Shown here piece by piece: positions 34,998 to 43,495 of a stretch of DNA of 64,000 nt. This DNA is from Methylobacter sp. (GTDB lineage: Bacteria > Pseudomonadota > Gammaproteobacteria > Methylococcales > Methylomonadaceae). The translations under genes were made by a program, and so were the position numbers. The first letter of the stretch is position 1, and every line of letters begins with the position of its first letter. The DNA lies in NCBI RefSeq assembly GCF_023227905.1, contig NZ_JALOCF010000006.1, positions 78,437-142,436 on the forward strand, given 5' to 3'. Below the pieces are notes generated by a model. It had not been told where the DNA came from, searched no databases, and saw only the letters and a list, made by a program, of their open reading frames with translations.

Positions 34998-37499
34998 ATG
35001 CCACATAGAAGCTTCAAAACTAGCAAGCCAAAATCCACAATTACCATGCTTCCTGAATTGGGCATGGACGAACAACATCTTGTAGCCGACTTCAAGCGCT
35101 ATTACAGCCACCGTCTGGGCCGGGATGAGCACAATACTTCGCCGCATTATGCCTATGAGGCGCTGTCGATGGCGATCAGTGATCGGTTGATAGAAAGATG
35201 GAAAAAAACTTTCAATACCTACAAAGATTCGGATTGCAAGAGAGCCTACTATTTGTCGATGGAATTTTTAATGGGCCGCACCTTAAGTAATGCCATGCTG
35301 AATCTGGGCATTACCGACACGGTTGAAAAAGCCATGTATGATCTGGGGCTTGAGATTGAAGAGTTAATTGAAAACGAGCCGGATGCCGGTTTGGGCAACG
35401 GGGGGTTGGGGCGTTTAGCGGCCTGTTTTATCGATAGTTGCGCAACCTTGCAATTGCCGGTGACCGGCTACGGTTTGCGCTATGAATACGGGATGTTTTC
35501 GCAGGATATCATTAATGGCGAGCAGGTCGAAAAACCTGACCACTGGCTGCGTAACGGCAACGTATGGGAAATTGAACGTCCTGAGTACACGGTCAGGATC
35601 AAATTTGGCGGTTATACCAAGTCGCATATTGATGAGATCGGTAATAAAAGAACCAGTTGGGTAGAGACGCAGGATATACTCGCGGTTCCTTATGATACGC
35701 CGGTTCCCGGCTACCGGAACGGCACGGTGAATACCTTGCGTTTATGGAAAGCGCAGGCGACTGAAGAATTTGATTTGCAGGAGTTTAACGCCGGCGATTA
35801 CGCAGAAGCGGTAGCGGAAAAGAATACCGCCGAAAATATCACTATGGTGCTGTATCCGAATGATGCCAATGAAAACGGCAAAGCGCTGCGTTTGCGTCAG
35901 CAATATATGCTGGCGTCAGCCAGTTTGCAGGATGTGATCGGCACTTGGGTTGGTCGCCACGGTAATAATTTCTCCGAGTTTGCGGCGAAGAATACCTTCC
36001 AGTTAAACGACACGCACCCGAGCATCGCGGTAGCGGAATTGATGCGCTTGTTGTTGGATGTTCACGGCCTGGTCTGGGATGATGCCTGGGCTATCACCCG
36101 TAAGACAATGGCATATACCAACCATACCTTGTTGCCGGAAGCGCTGGAACGCTGGTCGGTTAATCTGTTCACGCAGATGTTGCCAAGGCTGATGGAGATC
36201 ATTTTCGATATCAATGCCCATTTTTTGGCCGAAGTCTCAGCACACTGGCCGGGCGATACCGATCGGTTAACCCGCATGTCTATTATTGAAGAAGGTCATG
36301 AGCAATATGTCAGAATGGCCTATTTGGCGATAGTCGGCAGCTATTCGGTTAACGGCGTTGCCGCGTTGCATTCGAAATTATTGCAGCAGGGCTTGTTCCG
36401 GGATTTTTATGAGTTCTGGCCGGACAGATTCAACAATAAAACCAATGGGGTTACCCCGCGCCGTTGGCTGGCGGCTTGTAATCCCGAACTGGCCGAACTG
36501 ATCACTGCGACCATAGGCGACGGCTGGTTGACGGATTTGTCGTTGTTAAAGAAGCTTGAACCTTACGCTGACGACAAGAAGTTCCGCAAGCGCTGGCATG
36601 AAATCAAGCAAGACGCCAAGCAACGGCTGGTTGATTTCAAAAAGATTGAATATGATGTTGATTTTAATGTAGATGCGCTGTTTGATGTGCAGGTCAAGCG
36701 CGTTCATGAATATAAACGTCAACTGCTGAATGTGTTGCATGTGATACATCTGTATGACCGTATCAAGCGTGGCGATACGGCGAACTGGACGGACCGCTGT
36801 GTACTGATTGGCGGAAAAGCTGCGCCGGGCTATTACATGGCGAAGAAAATCATCAAGCTGATCAATAATGTCTCCAGCGTCGTGAATTCCGATCCTGATG
36901 TGGGCAGAAAATTAAAATTGGTGTTCTTGTCCAACTATCGGGTTTCCGCGATGGAAAAAATATGTCCGGGCGCGGATCTTTCCGAGCAAATTTCCACCGC
37001 CGGCAAGGAAGCTTCGGGCACCGGCAATATGAAATTTATGATGAACGGCGCGTTGACGATCGGCACGCTGGATGGGGCTAATATTGAAATTCGCGAAGAA
37101 GTCGGCGATGAGAATTTCTTCCTGTTCGGCTTGACCGAGGAGCAGGTTGAAGAAATGAGACATCACTATGATCCTAATGCGATCATCGATCAGGATGAAG
37201 ATTTAAATAGGGTCATGAAGCTGCTTGAGTGCGGGCATTTTAGCCAGTTCGAGCCGGGAATTTTTGACGATATTCTGGCCTCGATAAGAAGCCCTCATGA
37301 CCCCTGGATGACGGCAGCCGATTTCCGTAGTTTTATCGACGCGCAAAAACGTGTGGAAGCCGCTTATCAGGACCAGGAGCATTGGGTCAAAATGAGTATT
37401 TTAAACTGCGCCGCCAGCGGTAAGTTTTCTACCGACAGAACCATCACCGATTACAACAACGACATCTGGAAACTGACGCCGGTCAGCATCAAGTCCTGA
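34998..37499 (+). CDS. glgP: Glycogen/starch phosphorylase
   Basis: An 833-residue PLP enzyme that releases glucose-1-phosphate from glycogen. The PLP-lysine region is EASGTGNMKFMMNGALTIGT (about residue 675). Other signatures are NGGLGRLAACFIDS near 135, NDTHPSIAVAELMR near 335 and RVHEYKRQLLN near 570. The length is the normal bacterial type. The gene is monocistronic or coupled to trmL (2-bp gap). Methanotrophs often store glycogen, so mobilisation fits the host. Confidence 0.97.
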   Translation: MPHRSFKTSKPKSTITMLPELGMDEQHLVADFKRYYSHRLGRDEHNTSPHYAYEALSMAISDRLIERWKKTFNTYKDSDCKRAYYLSMEFLMGRTLSNAMLNLGITDTVEKAMYDLGLEIEELIENEPDAGLGNGGLGRLAACFIDSCATLQLPVTGYGLRYEYGMFSQDIINGEQVEKPDHWLRNGNVWEIERPEYTVRIKFGGYTKSHIDEIGNKRTSWVETQDILAVPYDTPVPGYRNGTVNTLRLWKAQATEEFDLQEFNAGDYAEAVAEKNTAENITMVLYPNDANENGKALRLRQQYMLASASLQDVIGTWVGRHGNNFSEFAAKNTFQLNDTHPSIAVAELMRLLLDVHGLVWDDAWAITRKTMAYTNHTLLPEALERWSVNLFTQMLPRLMEIIFDINAHFLAEVSAHWPGDTDRLTRMSIIEEGHEQYVRMAYLAIVGSYSVNGVAALHSKLLQQGLFRDFYEFWPDRFNNKTNGVTPRRWLAACNPELAELITATIGDGWLTDLSLLKKLEPYADDKKFRKRWHEIKQDAKQRLVDFKKIEYDVDFNVDALFDVQVKRVHEYKRQLLNVLHVIHLYDRIKRGDTANWTDRCVLIGGKAAPGYYMAKKIIKLINNVSSVVNSDPDVGRKLKLVFLSNYRVSAMEKICPGADLSEQISTAGKEASGTGNMKFMMNGALTIGTLDGANIEIREEVGDENFFLFGLTEEQVEEMRHHYDPNAIIDQDEDLNRVMKLLECGHFSQFEPGIFDDILASIRSPHDPWMTAADFRSFIDAQKRVEAAYQDQEHWVKMSILNCAASGKFSTDRTITDYNNDIWKLTPVSIKS

Positions 37500-37501
37500 T
37501 C

Positions 37502-37972
37502 GTGTTTCATATCGTTTTGTTTGAGCCGGAAATTCCCGCTAATACCGGTAATATCATCCGGCTTTGCGCGAATACCGGCATGCAGTTGCATTTAATCAAA
37601 CCGCTGGGTTTTGAGTTGGATGACAAGAAATTGCGCAGGGCGGGACTGGATTACCATGAATGGGTGGCTGTGAAAGAGCATGATTCATTGGCTGAGTTTG
37701 TCGACAGTATTAAGCCGGGGCGGATTTTCGCGCTGACCACAAAAGGCACGAAGGTTTACAGTGAGGTGACATTCCAGTCTCAGGATGCGTTTTTGTTTGG
37801 TCCTGAAACGCGCGGTCTGCCAGCGGCGGTGTTGTCTGAGCTAGGCTCCGATCGATGCTTGTATTTGCCGATGCAGGCGGAAAGCAGGAGTTTGAATTTG
37901 TCCAATACGGTCTCTATTGTCCTTTACGAGGCTTGGCGGCAGATGGGTTTTGCGGATGCGATGATAAAATAG
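37502..37972 (+). CDS. trmL: tRNA (cytidine/uridine-34-2'-O)-methyltransferase TrmL
   Basis: A 156-residue SPOUT methyltransferase that 2'-O-methylates the wobble base of tRNA-Leu. It shows FEPEIPANTGNIIRLCANTG at the start, FGPETRGLPAAVL in the middle, and the knot motif LPMQAESRSLNLSNTVSIVLYEA near the end. The start is GTG at 37502, two bases after the glgP stop. Confidence 0.95.
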   Translation: MFHIVLFEPEIPANTGNIIRLCANTGMQLHLIKPLGFELDDKKLRRAGLDYHEWVAVKEHDSLAEFVDSIKPGRIFALTTKGTKVYSEVTFQSQDAFLFGPETRGLPAAVLSELGSDRCLYLPMQAESRSLNLSNTVSIVLYEAWRQMGFADAMIK

Positions 37973-37977
37973 ATATG

Positions 37978-38047
37978 AATTCACCACGAAGGCACGAAGA
38001 GCACGAAGGAATAAAACTTCGTGCTCTTCGTGCCTTCGTGGTGAATT
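37978..38047. repeat. Perfect 31-bp inverted repeat (dispersed CACGAAG family)
   Basis: Left arm 37978-38008 and right arm 38017-38047 are exact reverse complements around an 8-nt A-rich loop. The arms are built of CACGAAG units. It lies between convergent trmL and gpsA and may act as a bidirectional terminator; no long T-run follows. A near-identical single arm (30 of 31 bases) recurs at 45595-45625. Confidence 0.95.
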
Positions 38048-38057
38048 AAAGTTCTCT

Positions 38058-39056
38058 CTATGATTCGGCTTTTTGCTCTCGAGCCAATAAGTTTTGTACA
38101 GCGGTTAGCGGAGCCAAGCCTTCATATAGCACCTTGTAGGTTTGTTCGGTAATAGGCATGTCCACGCCGTATTTTTTAGCGAGCAAAAAAGTTTCTTTTG
38201 CCGCTGAAATACCTTCAATTTCCTGGCCGATTTCCTCTGTAGCGGCAGCTGTATCCTTGCCTTGTCCCAAGGCTAGACCAAAACGCCGGTTTCTGGATTG
38301 ATTGTCGGTGCAAGTCAGTATCAGGTCGCCGAGGCCTGCCAACCCCATAAAGGTTTCCTGCTTGCCGCCAAGTTTGACGCCGAGTCGAATGATTTCATTG
38401 AGTCCTCGAGTAATCAGCGCGGCTCGGGTGTTTGCCCCAAAGCCAAGCCCATCGGCAATGCCGGCGGCAATAGCCATGACGTTCTTTACCGCCCCACCTA
38501 CTTCTACGCCAATCAGATCCGAGTTTGTGTAAGTCCGAAAACGTTCACTGTGCAGGATGTCAGTCAAAAGGCCTGCAAAATCCGGCTGCGCTGAAGCAAT
38601 GGTAATGGCTGTCGGCAGTTCAGCCGCGACTTCGCCTGCAAAACTGGGGCCTGAAAGCAGGGCCGCCGGTGTTTGCGCAGAAAATATATCGGCTACAACT
38701 TCATGAAGCAGGGAGCCGTTATCAGGATTAAAGCCTTTGGTTGCCCAAGCTATTTGCACGTCGTTGGATAAATGCGCTTTGAGCTTAAGAAGCGTATCTT
38801 TAAACGCATGGCTGGGCACGGAAACCAGTATGAGGCTGCTAAACCCGGCGACCTCAGCCAAGTCGGAAGTAAGGGTAAGGTTCTCAGGAAAAATCAGGCC
38901 GGGTAAATAGCGTTTGTTTTCACGATCTTGTGCCAGCGATGCCATGTGTTCCGGATTATGTCCCCACAACAGCGTCCGGCAACCATTTCTAGCTGCCAGG
39001 ATTGCCAGGGCCGTGCCCCATGAACCGGCGCCAAGGACGGCTATTTTTTTATTCAT
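38058..39056 (-). CDS. gpsA: Glycerol-3-phosphate dehydrogenase [NAD(P)+]
   Basis: A 332-residue enzyme that makes sn-glycerol-3-phosphate for phospholipids. The N-terminal Rossmann motif VLGAGSWGTALAILAARNG and the later LLSGPSFAGEVA, VKNVMAIAAGIADGLGFGANT and GLAGLGDLILTCT are conserved; the catalytic Lys is in the VKNVMA segment. It is the last gene of the ArsR-rhodanese-secB-gpsA run. Confidence 0.97.
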   Translation of the reverse strand: MNKKIAVLGAGSWGTALAILAARNGCRTLLWGHNPEHMASLAQDRENKRYLPGLIFPENLTLTSDLAEVAGFSSLILVSVPSHAFKDTLLKLKAHLSNDVQIAWATKGFNPDNGSLLHEVVADIFSAQTPAALLSGPSFAGEVAAELPTAITIASAQPDFAGLLTDILHSERFRTYTNSDLIGVEVGGAVKNVMAIAAGIADGLGFGANTRAALITRGLNEIIRLGVKLGGKQETFMGLAGLGDLILTCTDNQSRNRRFGLALGQGKDTAAATEEIGQEIEGISAAKETFLLAKKYGVDMPITEQTYKVLYEGLAPLTAVQNLLAREQKAES

Positions 39057-39064
39057 CGAGCGAA

Positions 39065-39532
39065 TTAGTTAATAGCGTCAGAGCCGGGCGTTTGTTGTGC
39101 TTGCTGTAAATGTTGTGAGTATAAGGCGTCAAAATTTACCGGGGCTAAAATCATTTGCGGAAAGCCGCCTTTTGTGACGAGGTCTGAAATGGCCTCTCTT
39201 GCATAAGGAAACAGAATGTTAGGGCAGAAGCTGCCAACCATCGGTCCCATTTCTGCATCCGTAAAACCAGCTAAAGAGAAGATCCCAGCCTGATTGACTT
39301 CAACAAGATAGGCTGTCGCATCTTCGTTTTTCACGGTGATGGTTACCATGAGGGTTACTTCGTACATTGAGTCTTCTAAAGGCGCAACTTGAGTGCCTAG
39401 ATTAAAGTCGACAGTGGGTTCCCATTTTCCGGTAAATACTTTAGGCGAGTTAGGTGTCTCAAAAGACATGTCCTTGGTATAAATTTTCTGGATCGAAAAT
39501 TGTTTTTCTACTGGGTTGGTTTCTTCAGCCAT
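39065..39532 (-). CDS. secB: Protein-export chaperone SecB
   Basis: A 155-residue tetrameric chaperone that keeps preproteins unfolded for SecA. FSIQKIYTKDMSFETPNSP at the start and FCPNILFPYAREAISDLVTKGGFPQ near residue 105 are diagnostic. It sits 8 bp upstream of gpsA, as in E. coli (yibN-grxC-secB-gpsA), but grxC is absent here. Confidence 0.97.
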   Translation of the reverse strand: MAEETNPVEKQFSIQKIYTKDMSFETPNSPKVFTGKWEPTVDFNLGTQVAPLEDSMYEVTLMVTITVKNEDATAYLVEVNQAGIFSLAGFTDAEMGPMVGSFCPNILFPYAREAISDLVTKGGFPQMILAPVNFDALYSQHLQQAQQTPGSDAIN

Positions 39533-39586
39533 AATGAATTTTATAAGTAGGGTTTAATGTGAGAGCCGTATATATCGAGCACGAAT

Positions 39587-40030
39587 TTAGTTTTTGTGCT
39601 TGCCTGGCGATTTTATCGGCAGTTTGTAGTCGTTTTCCCAAGCTTGCATGCCGCCGGTAATAACGAAAACCTGCTCGAATCCTGCTTTAGTCAATATTTT
39701 TCCGGCTGAGGCTGAGCGTGTTCCTGTTTGGCAGGCTATAAGGACAGGTTTGTTTTTGTGTGTTTCCAATTTTGACAGGTGAGTGGGCAAATTACCCAAT
39801 GGCGTGTTAATTGAATTTTCAATATGGCCTTTAAGAAACTCTTCCGGTTCGCGTACATCGATAACTATTGTATCGCTGTCGTTCATTTTGGCGACAGCCA
39901 GCAACGGGGAAACGGAGCTGAATTTTTTGAATGCGGTATCGAATAATTCCTGGATTAATAAATAAGTTACTACAGCCAGAGCGAGAGAGAGTATGTAGTG
40001 ATTTAAAATGAATTCTAGATAGCGGTCCAT
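39587..40030 (-). CDS. Membrane-anchored rhodanese-domain protein (YibN-like)
   Basis: A 147-residue protein with one N-terminal helix (about residues 8-28) and a single rhodanese domain (about 50-135). The catalytic Cys lies in LIACQTGTRSASAGKIL, followed by GFEQVFVITGGMQAWE. It matches the E. coli yibN position before secB. Rhodaneses carry persulfide sulfur, which is interesting beside the upstream ArsR regulator. Confidence 0.92.
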   Translation of the reverse strand: MDRYLEFILNHYILSLALAVVTYLLIQELFDTAFKKFSSVSPLLAVAKMNDSDTIVIDVREPEEFLKGHIENSINTPLGNLPTHLSKLETHKNKPVLIACQTGTRSASAGKILTKAGFEQVFVITGGMQAWENDYKLPIKSPGKHKN

Positions 40031-40063
40031 GGATAGATTGTAAAGTTTAAGTGAAAAGATGAA

Positions 40064-40378
40064 TTAGTAGTTAGAGCAGAAGACATCCCGCATCATTTTA
40101 ATGAGCAACAGCATACGGGCATCGTCAATAAAATAATAAACACGGTTGGCTTGTTTTTTGGAGCCGAGAATATTTTTTTCCCTGAGAATTGCCAGATGCT
40201 GGGAAATATTGCTCTGACTGGTGCCAACCTGGTCGACAATTTGTTGTACGCAGACTGAATCACTGCCCAGAACGCATAATATCTTTAAGCGCAATGGATG
40301 TGACATTGCCTTTAAGCAGAGAGCCGCTTTGGCTATGTCGGTATCGTCATACAAATTGTGCGGATTTTTCGTTTTCAT
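40064..40378 (-). CDS. ArsR-family regulator with SqrR/BigR-like Cys pair
   Basis: A 104-residue winged-helix repressor. The DNA-recognition helix is SQSNISQHLAILREKNILG and the wing contains VYYFIDD. Cys35 (KILCVLG) and Cys101 (DVFCSNY) are 66 residues apart, the same distance as the two sensing cysteines of SqrR (41/107) and BigR (42/108). Those proteins form an intramolecular polysulfide bridge and derepress sulfide-handling genes. The downstream rhodanese gene fits such a role. The metal sites of classical ArsR (ELCVCDL) are not present. Cys21 and Cys43 are additional. Confidence 0.85.
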   Translation of the reverse strand: MKTKNPHNLYDDTDIAKAALCLKAMSHPLRLKILCVLGSDSVCVQQIVDQVGTSQSNISQHLAILREKNILGSKKQANRVYYFIDDARMLLLIKMMRDVFCSNY

Positions 40379-40646
40379 AGGTCTGCTTAATATTTCTGGT
40401 TTATTGACGATTAAAAAGAACCCGTGAAGAATTATTTATACACAACTGTTGTCAACGTGTATTAATATAATGACCACTTGATTGCGTGATTGGCATGTTG
40501 CCAAGTATAAAAAACCAGTGAATCTGGCAAAATAATACATCACTACGCCCATTTTGGGTAATGAAGAATCCAATGAAGCACAAAGTGATTTGTTTGCATA
40601 GAAGTAGTGATGCGGATTTTTTTTAGTATCGGAGATAAATTTAAAG

Positions 40647-42191
40647 ATGGTAAATCGACCAAAGCCGGTGGTATTGCTGATCCTTGACGGATTCGGTTAC
40701 TCGTTGGATAAAGAATACAATGCCATTGCAATGGCTAAGACACCTTGCTGGGATCAGTTACAAAAAGATTGTTCCGTGACGCTGCTCAGTTGTTCCGGCA
40801 ATGTCGTAGGATTGCCTAGCGGACAAATGGGTAATTCAGAAGTTGGGCATATTCATATCGGTACGGGCCGCTATGTTCCGCAGGATTTCTCCAAGGTTAA
40901 CGATGCAATAATCGACGGCAGTTTTTATTCTAATCCTGTTCTTTGCCGAGCAGCGGATCTTGCCAAAGAAAAAAATAAAGCTTTGCATGTCATGGGATTG
41001 CTGTCTCCTGGCGGTGTGCATAGCCATGAAGAGCAGATTGCCGCGATGGTCGAATTAGCCGCCAAGCGCGGACTCGATAAAATTTACCTGCATGCCTTTC
41101 TAGATGGACGCGATGTCCCACCCAAGAGCGCAATGGCTTCCCTGAAGTTATTGGATGCAAAATTTGCGGCGCTTGGCGTAGGCCGGATTGCTTCAATCGT
41201 GGGTCGCTTTTATGCAATGGACAGGGATAATCGTTGGGATCGCGTAAAACAGGCCTATGACCTGATCGCCAAAGGCGAGGGCGCTTTTAGCGCGGACTCT
41301 GCAATACAGGCCTTGGAAGCGGCTTATGAGCGAGGCGAAACAGATGAGTTCGTTTTGCCGACCACTATTTTTGACTCCGAACATCGGACGGTTGCTCTTG
41401 ATCCCGAAGATTCGGTTGTGTTTATGAACTTTCGGGCCGATCGTGCTCGCGAAATCTCTGTGGCATTAACGGCACCAACATTCGATGCATTTGAGAGAAG
41501 TCGCGCGCCTCACACGGGCTATTACTGTACGTTAACGGAATACCAACAGGATTTTGACTATGATGTGGCTTTCCCTCCGACTGATTTAAAAAATTGTCTC
41601 GGCGAGTATTTGTCCAATCTGGGCATGACCCAATTGCGCTTGGCGGAAACGGAAAAATATGCGCATGTCACCTTTTTCCTTAACGGCGGCATAGACACGG
41701 CTTTTCCTGGAGAAGATAGAATATTAGTGCCCTCACCCAAGGTCAGGACCTATGATCTGCAACCGGAGATGAATGCAGGAGAAGTTACCGATAATTTGGT
41801 CGCTGCCATTACCGGCGGTAAATACGATGTCATCATATGTAATTATGCTAATTGCGATATGGTTGGGCATACCGGCATAATCGATGCGGCAATTGTGGCT
41901 GTGGAAGCGGTTGACGCTTCGTTGCAGCGCGTAGTTAACGCCTTAAAATCTGTGGGTGGGCAGATGTTGATAACTGCCGACCACGGCAATGTTGAGCAAA
42001 TGGTTGATAAAGAAACCGGGCAGCCGCACACAGCGCATACTACAAATCCTGTGCCTTTGGTTTATGTCGGTGGGGACAAAGCATTAGATGCAGGCGGCAG
42101 TTTGTCGGATTTGGCTCCAACAATATTGGCAATGCTAGGGGTTGAGCAACCTGTTGAAATGACTGGTCGATCGCTTATTAAAGTTGTTTAA
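40647..42191 (+). CDS. gpmI: Cofactor-independent phosphoglycerate mutase
   Basis: A 514-residue Mn-dependent enzyme interconverting 3- and 2-phosphoglycerate. PVVLLILDGFGYSLDKE at the start carries the first metal-binding Asp. The catalytic Ser is in GQMGNSEVGHIHIGTGR (about residue 64). NYANCDMVGHTG and LITADHGNVEQM bind the second metal. It begins the gpmI-envC-ctpA cluster shared with many Gammaproteobacteria. Confidence 0.97.
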   Translation: MVNRPKPVVLLILDGFGYSLDKEYNAIAMAKTPCWDQLQKDCSVTLLSCSGNVVGLPSGQMGNSEVGHIHIGTGRYVPQDFSKVNDAIIDGSFYSNPVLCRAADLAKEKNKALHVMGLLSPGGVHSHEEQIAAMVELAAKRGLDKIYLHAFLDGRDVPPKSAMASLKLLDAKFAALGVGRIASIVGRFYAMDRDNRWDRVKQAYDLIAKGEGAFSADSAIQALEAAYERGETDEFVLPTTIFDSEHRTVALDPEDSVVFMNFRADRAREISVALTAPTFDAFERSRAPHTGYYCTLTEYQQDFDYDVAFPPTDLKNCLGEYLSNLGMTQLRLAETEKYAHVTFFLNGGIDTAFPGEDRILVPSPKVRTYDLQPEMNAGEVTDNLVAAITGGKYDVIICNYANCDMVGHTGIIDAAIVAVEAVDASLQRVVNALKSVGGQMLITADHGNVEQMVDKETGQPHTAHTTNPVPLVYVGGDKALDAGGSLSDLAPTILAMLGVEQPVEMTGRSLIKVV

Positions 42192-42198
42192 TCTGTGG

Positions 42199-43425
42199 AT
42201 GAGAAAGAAGTTGGTTTTTTGTTTTTTGCTGAGTGCGTTCGTCCATGAGGGTAGGGCGGAAGTCTCGGAAAGAAGTGAAGAGCTAACTAAAGTTCAATCA
42301 GGAATTAAAGCGGCCGGCGAAAACTTGCAGCGCATTCAACTGCAAAAAAACACTTTAAACTCGCAGTTGGGTGAAGTTGAGAAGCTCTACGGAAGGACGG
42401 CCGCTTTATTGAAGACATTGCAGGCTCAAGTTGAACAAAAACGCCAGAATTTGAGTAAGATTCATCAGGAAAAACAGAGCCTTCAGGATGAAGTCGCTAA
42501 ACAGAACGTAGAATTGGCGGGTCAAATAAAGGCAGCCTACGCAATGGGGCAAAAGGAACAATTGAAGTTGCTGCTAAATCAGCAAGATCCTGCATTATCC
42601 AGCCGGATGCTGGTGTATTACGATTACCTTAACAAGGCTCGCCTGGCAAAGCTGGCTAACATTTCAGAGTCTATGCATCATCTGGAGCGGCTTGGTAAGC
42701 AGCAGCAGCACGAAACCGAACTTTTAGAGAAAAGTCTTGAGCAAAAGAAATCGGAACAGATAGCGGTAGACGACGTTAAAAAACGAAGAGCTAAATTGCT
42801 GGCGCAATTAAAAAGTGATTTTTCTTCAAATGAACAGCAAATAATTCACTTGAGAGAAAGTGAAAACAAGTTGAGAAATCTGGTATCTTCATTACAAAGA
42901 TCGACTAATGATCTTACTTTTGAAGTTGAGCAAACAAAAAAATTGCACAAAACTGCCGAGGTTCCGGCCGAAGAACCTGGCAAAGACTTACTGAATTCCA
43001 AGGATAATTTTCCTAAGCTTGAAGGTGATTTTTTTTCATTTAAAGGTCGGTTACCATGGCCTGTTAAGGGGCGGTTGACTAATAAGTTCGGCAGCGTGCG
43101 GGCTGAAAGTACTGAGAACATTTGGGATGGAGTTTTAATTGACGCTAGCGAGGGAACGGAGATCCATGCGATTACCAGCGGAAAAGTAGTTTTTTCTGAT
43201 TGGCTACGCGGATACGGCTTGTTGATTATTATTGATCACGGCAAGGGCTACATGACTCTTTACGCATTTAATCAAAGTTTATATCGACAAGTTGGTGAAT
43301 GGGTAGACGCCGGCGAAGTCGTTGCTTCAGTGGGGCAAAGCGGTGGTCGTAGCCGGCCCGGGCTGTATTTTGGGATACGCAACAATGGTAAGCCGGTTGA
43401 TCCGCTTGAGTGGTGTCGGAAGTAG
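42199..43425 (+). CDS. envC: EnvC-like murein hydrolase activator
   Basis: A 408-residue periplasmic protein with an N-terminal signal (RKKLVFCFLLSAFVHEGRA), a long coiled coil (about residues 22-250) and a C-terminal LytM/M23 domain (about 285-408). The M23 active site is degenerate: the usual HxH is LYFGIR. This is the hallmark of EnvC, which activates AmiA/AmiB amidases during cell division rather than cutting murein itself. An in-frame TTG at 42184, inside gpmI, is an alternative start. Confidence 0.92.
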   Translation: MRKKLVFCFLLSAFVHEGRAEVSERSEELTKVQSGIKAAGENLQRIQLQKNTLNSQLGEVEKLYGRTAALLKTLQAQVEQKRQNLSKIHQEKQSLQDEVAKQNVELAGQIKAAYAMGQKEQLKLLLNQQDPALSSRMLVYYDYLNKARLAKLANISESMHHLERLGKQQQHETELLEKSLEQKKSEQIAVDDVKKRRAKLLAQLKSDFSSNEQQIIHLRESENKLRNLVSSLQRSTNDLTFEVEQTKKLHKTAEVPAEEPGKDLLNSKDNFPKLEGDFFSFKGRLPWPVKGRLTNKFGSVRAESTENIWDGVLIDASEGTEIHAITSGKVVFSDWLRGYGLLIIIDHGKGYMTLYAFNQSLYRQVGEWVDAGEVVASVGQSGGRSRPGLYFGIRNNGKPVDPLEWCRK

Positions 43426-43495
43426 TCGGGATCAAGTCAATTAACTGCTTAACGGCCGTGTTTTTAGGAAATCGAATGTTGGAGTTTTAAGATAC

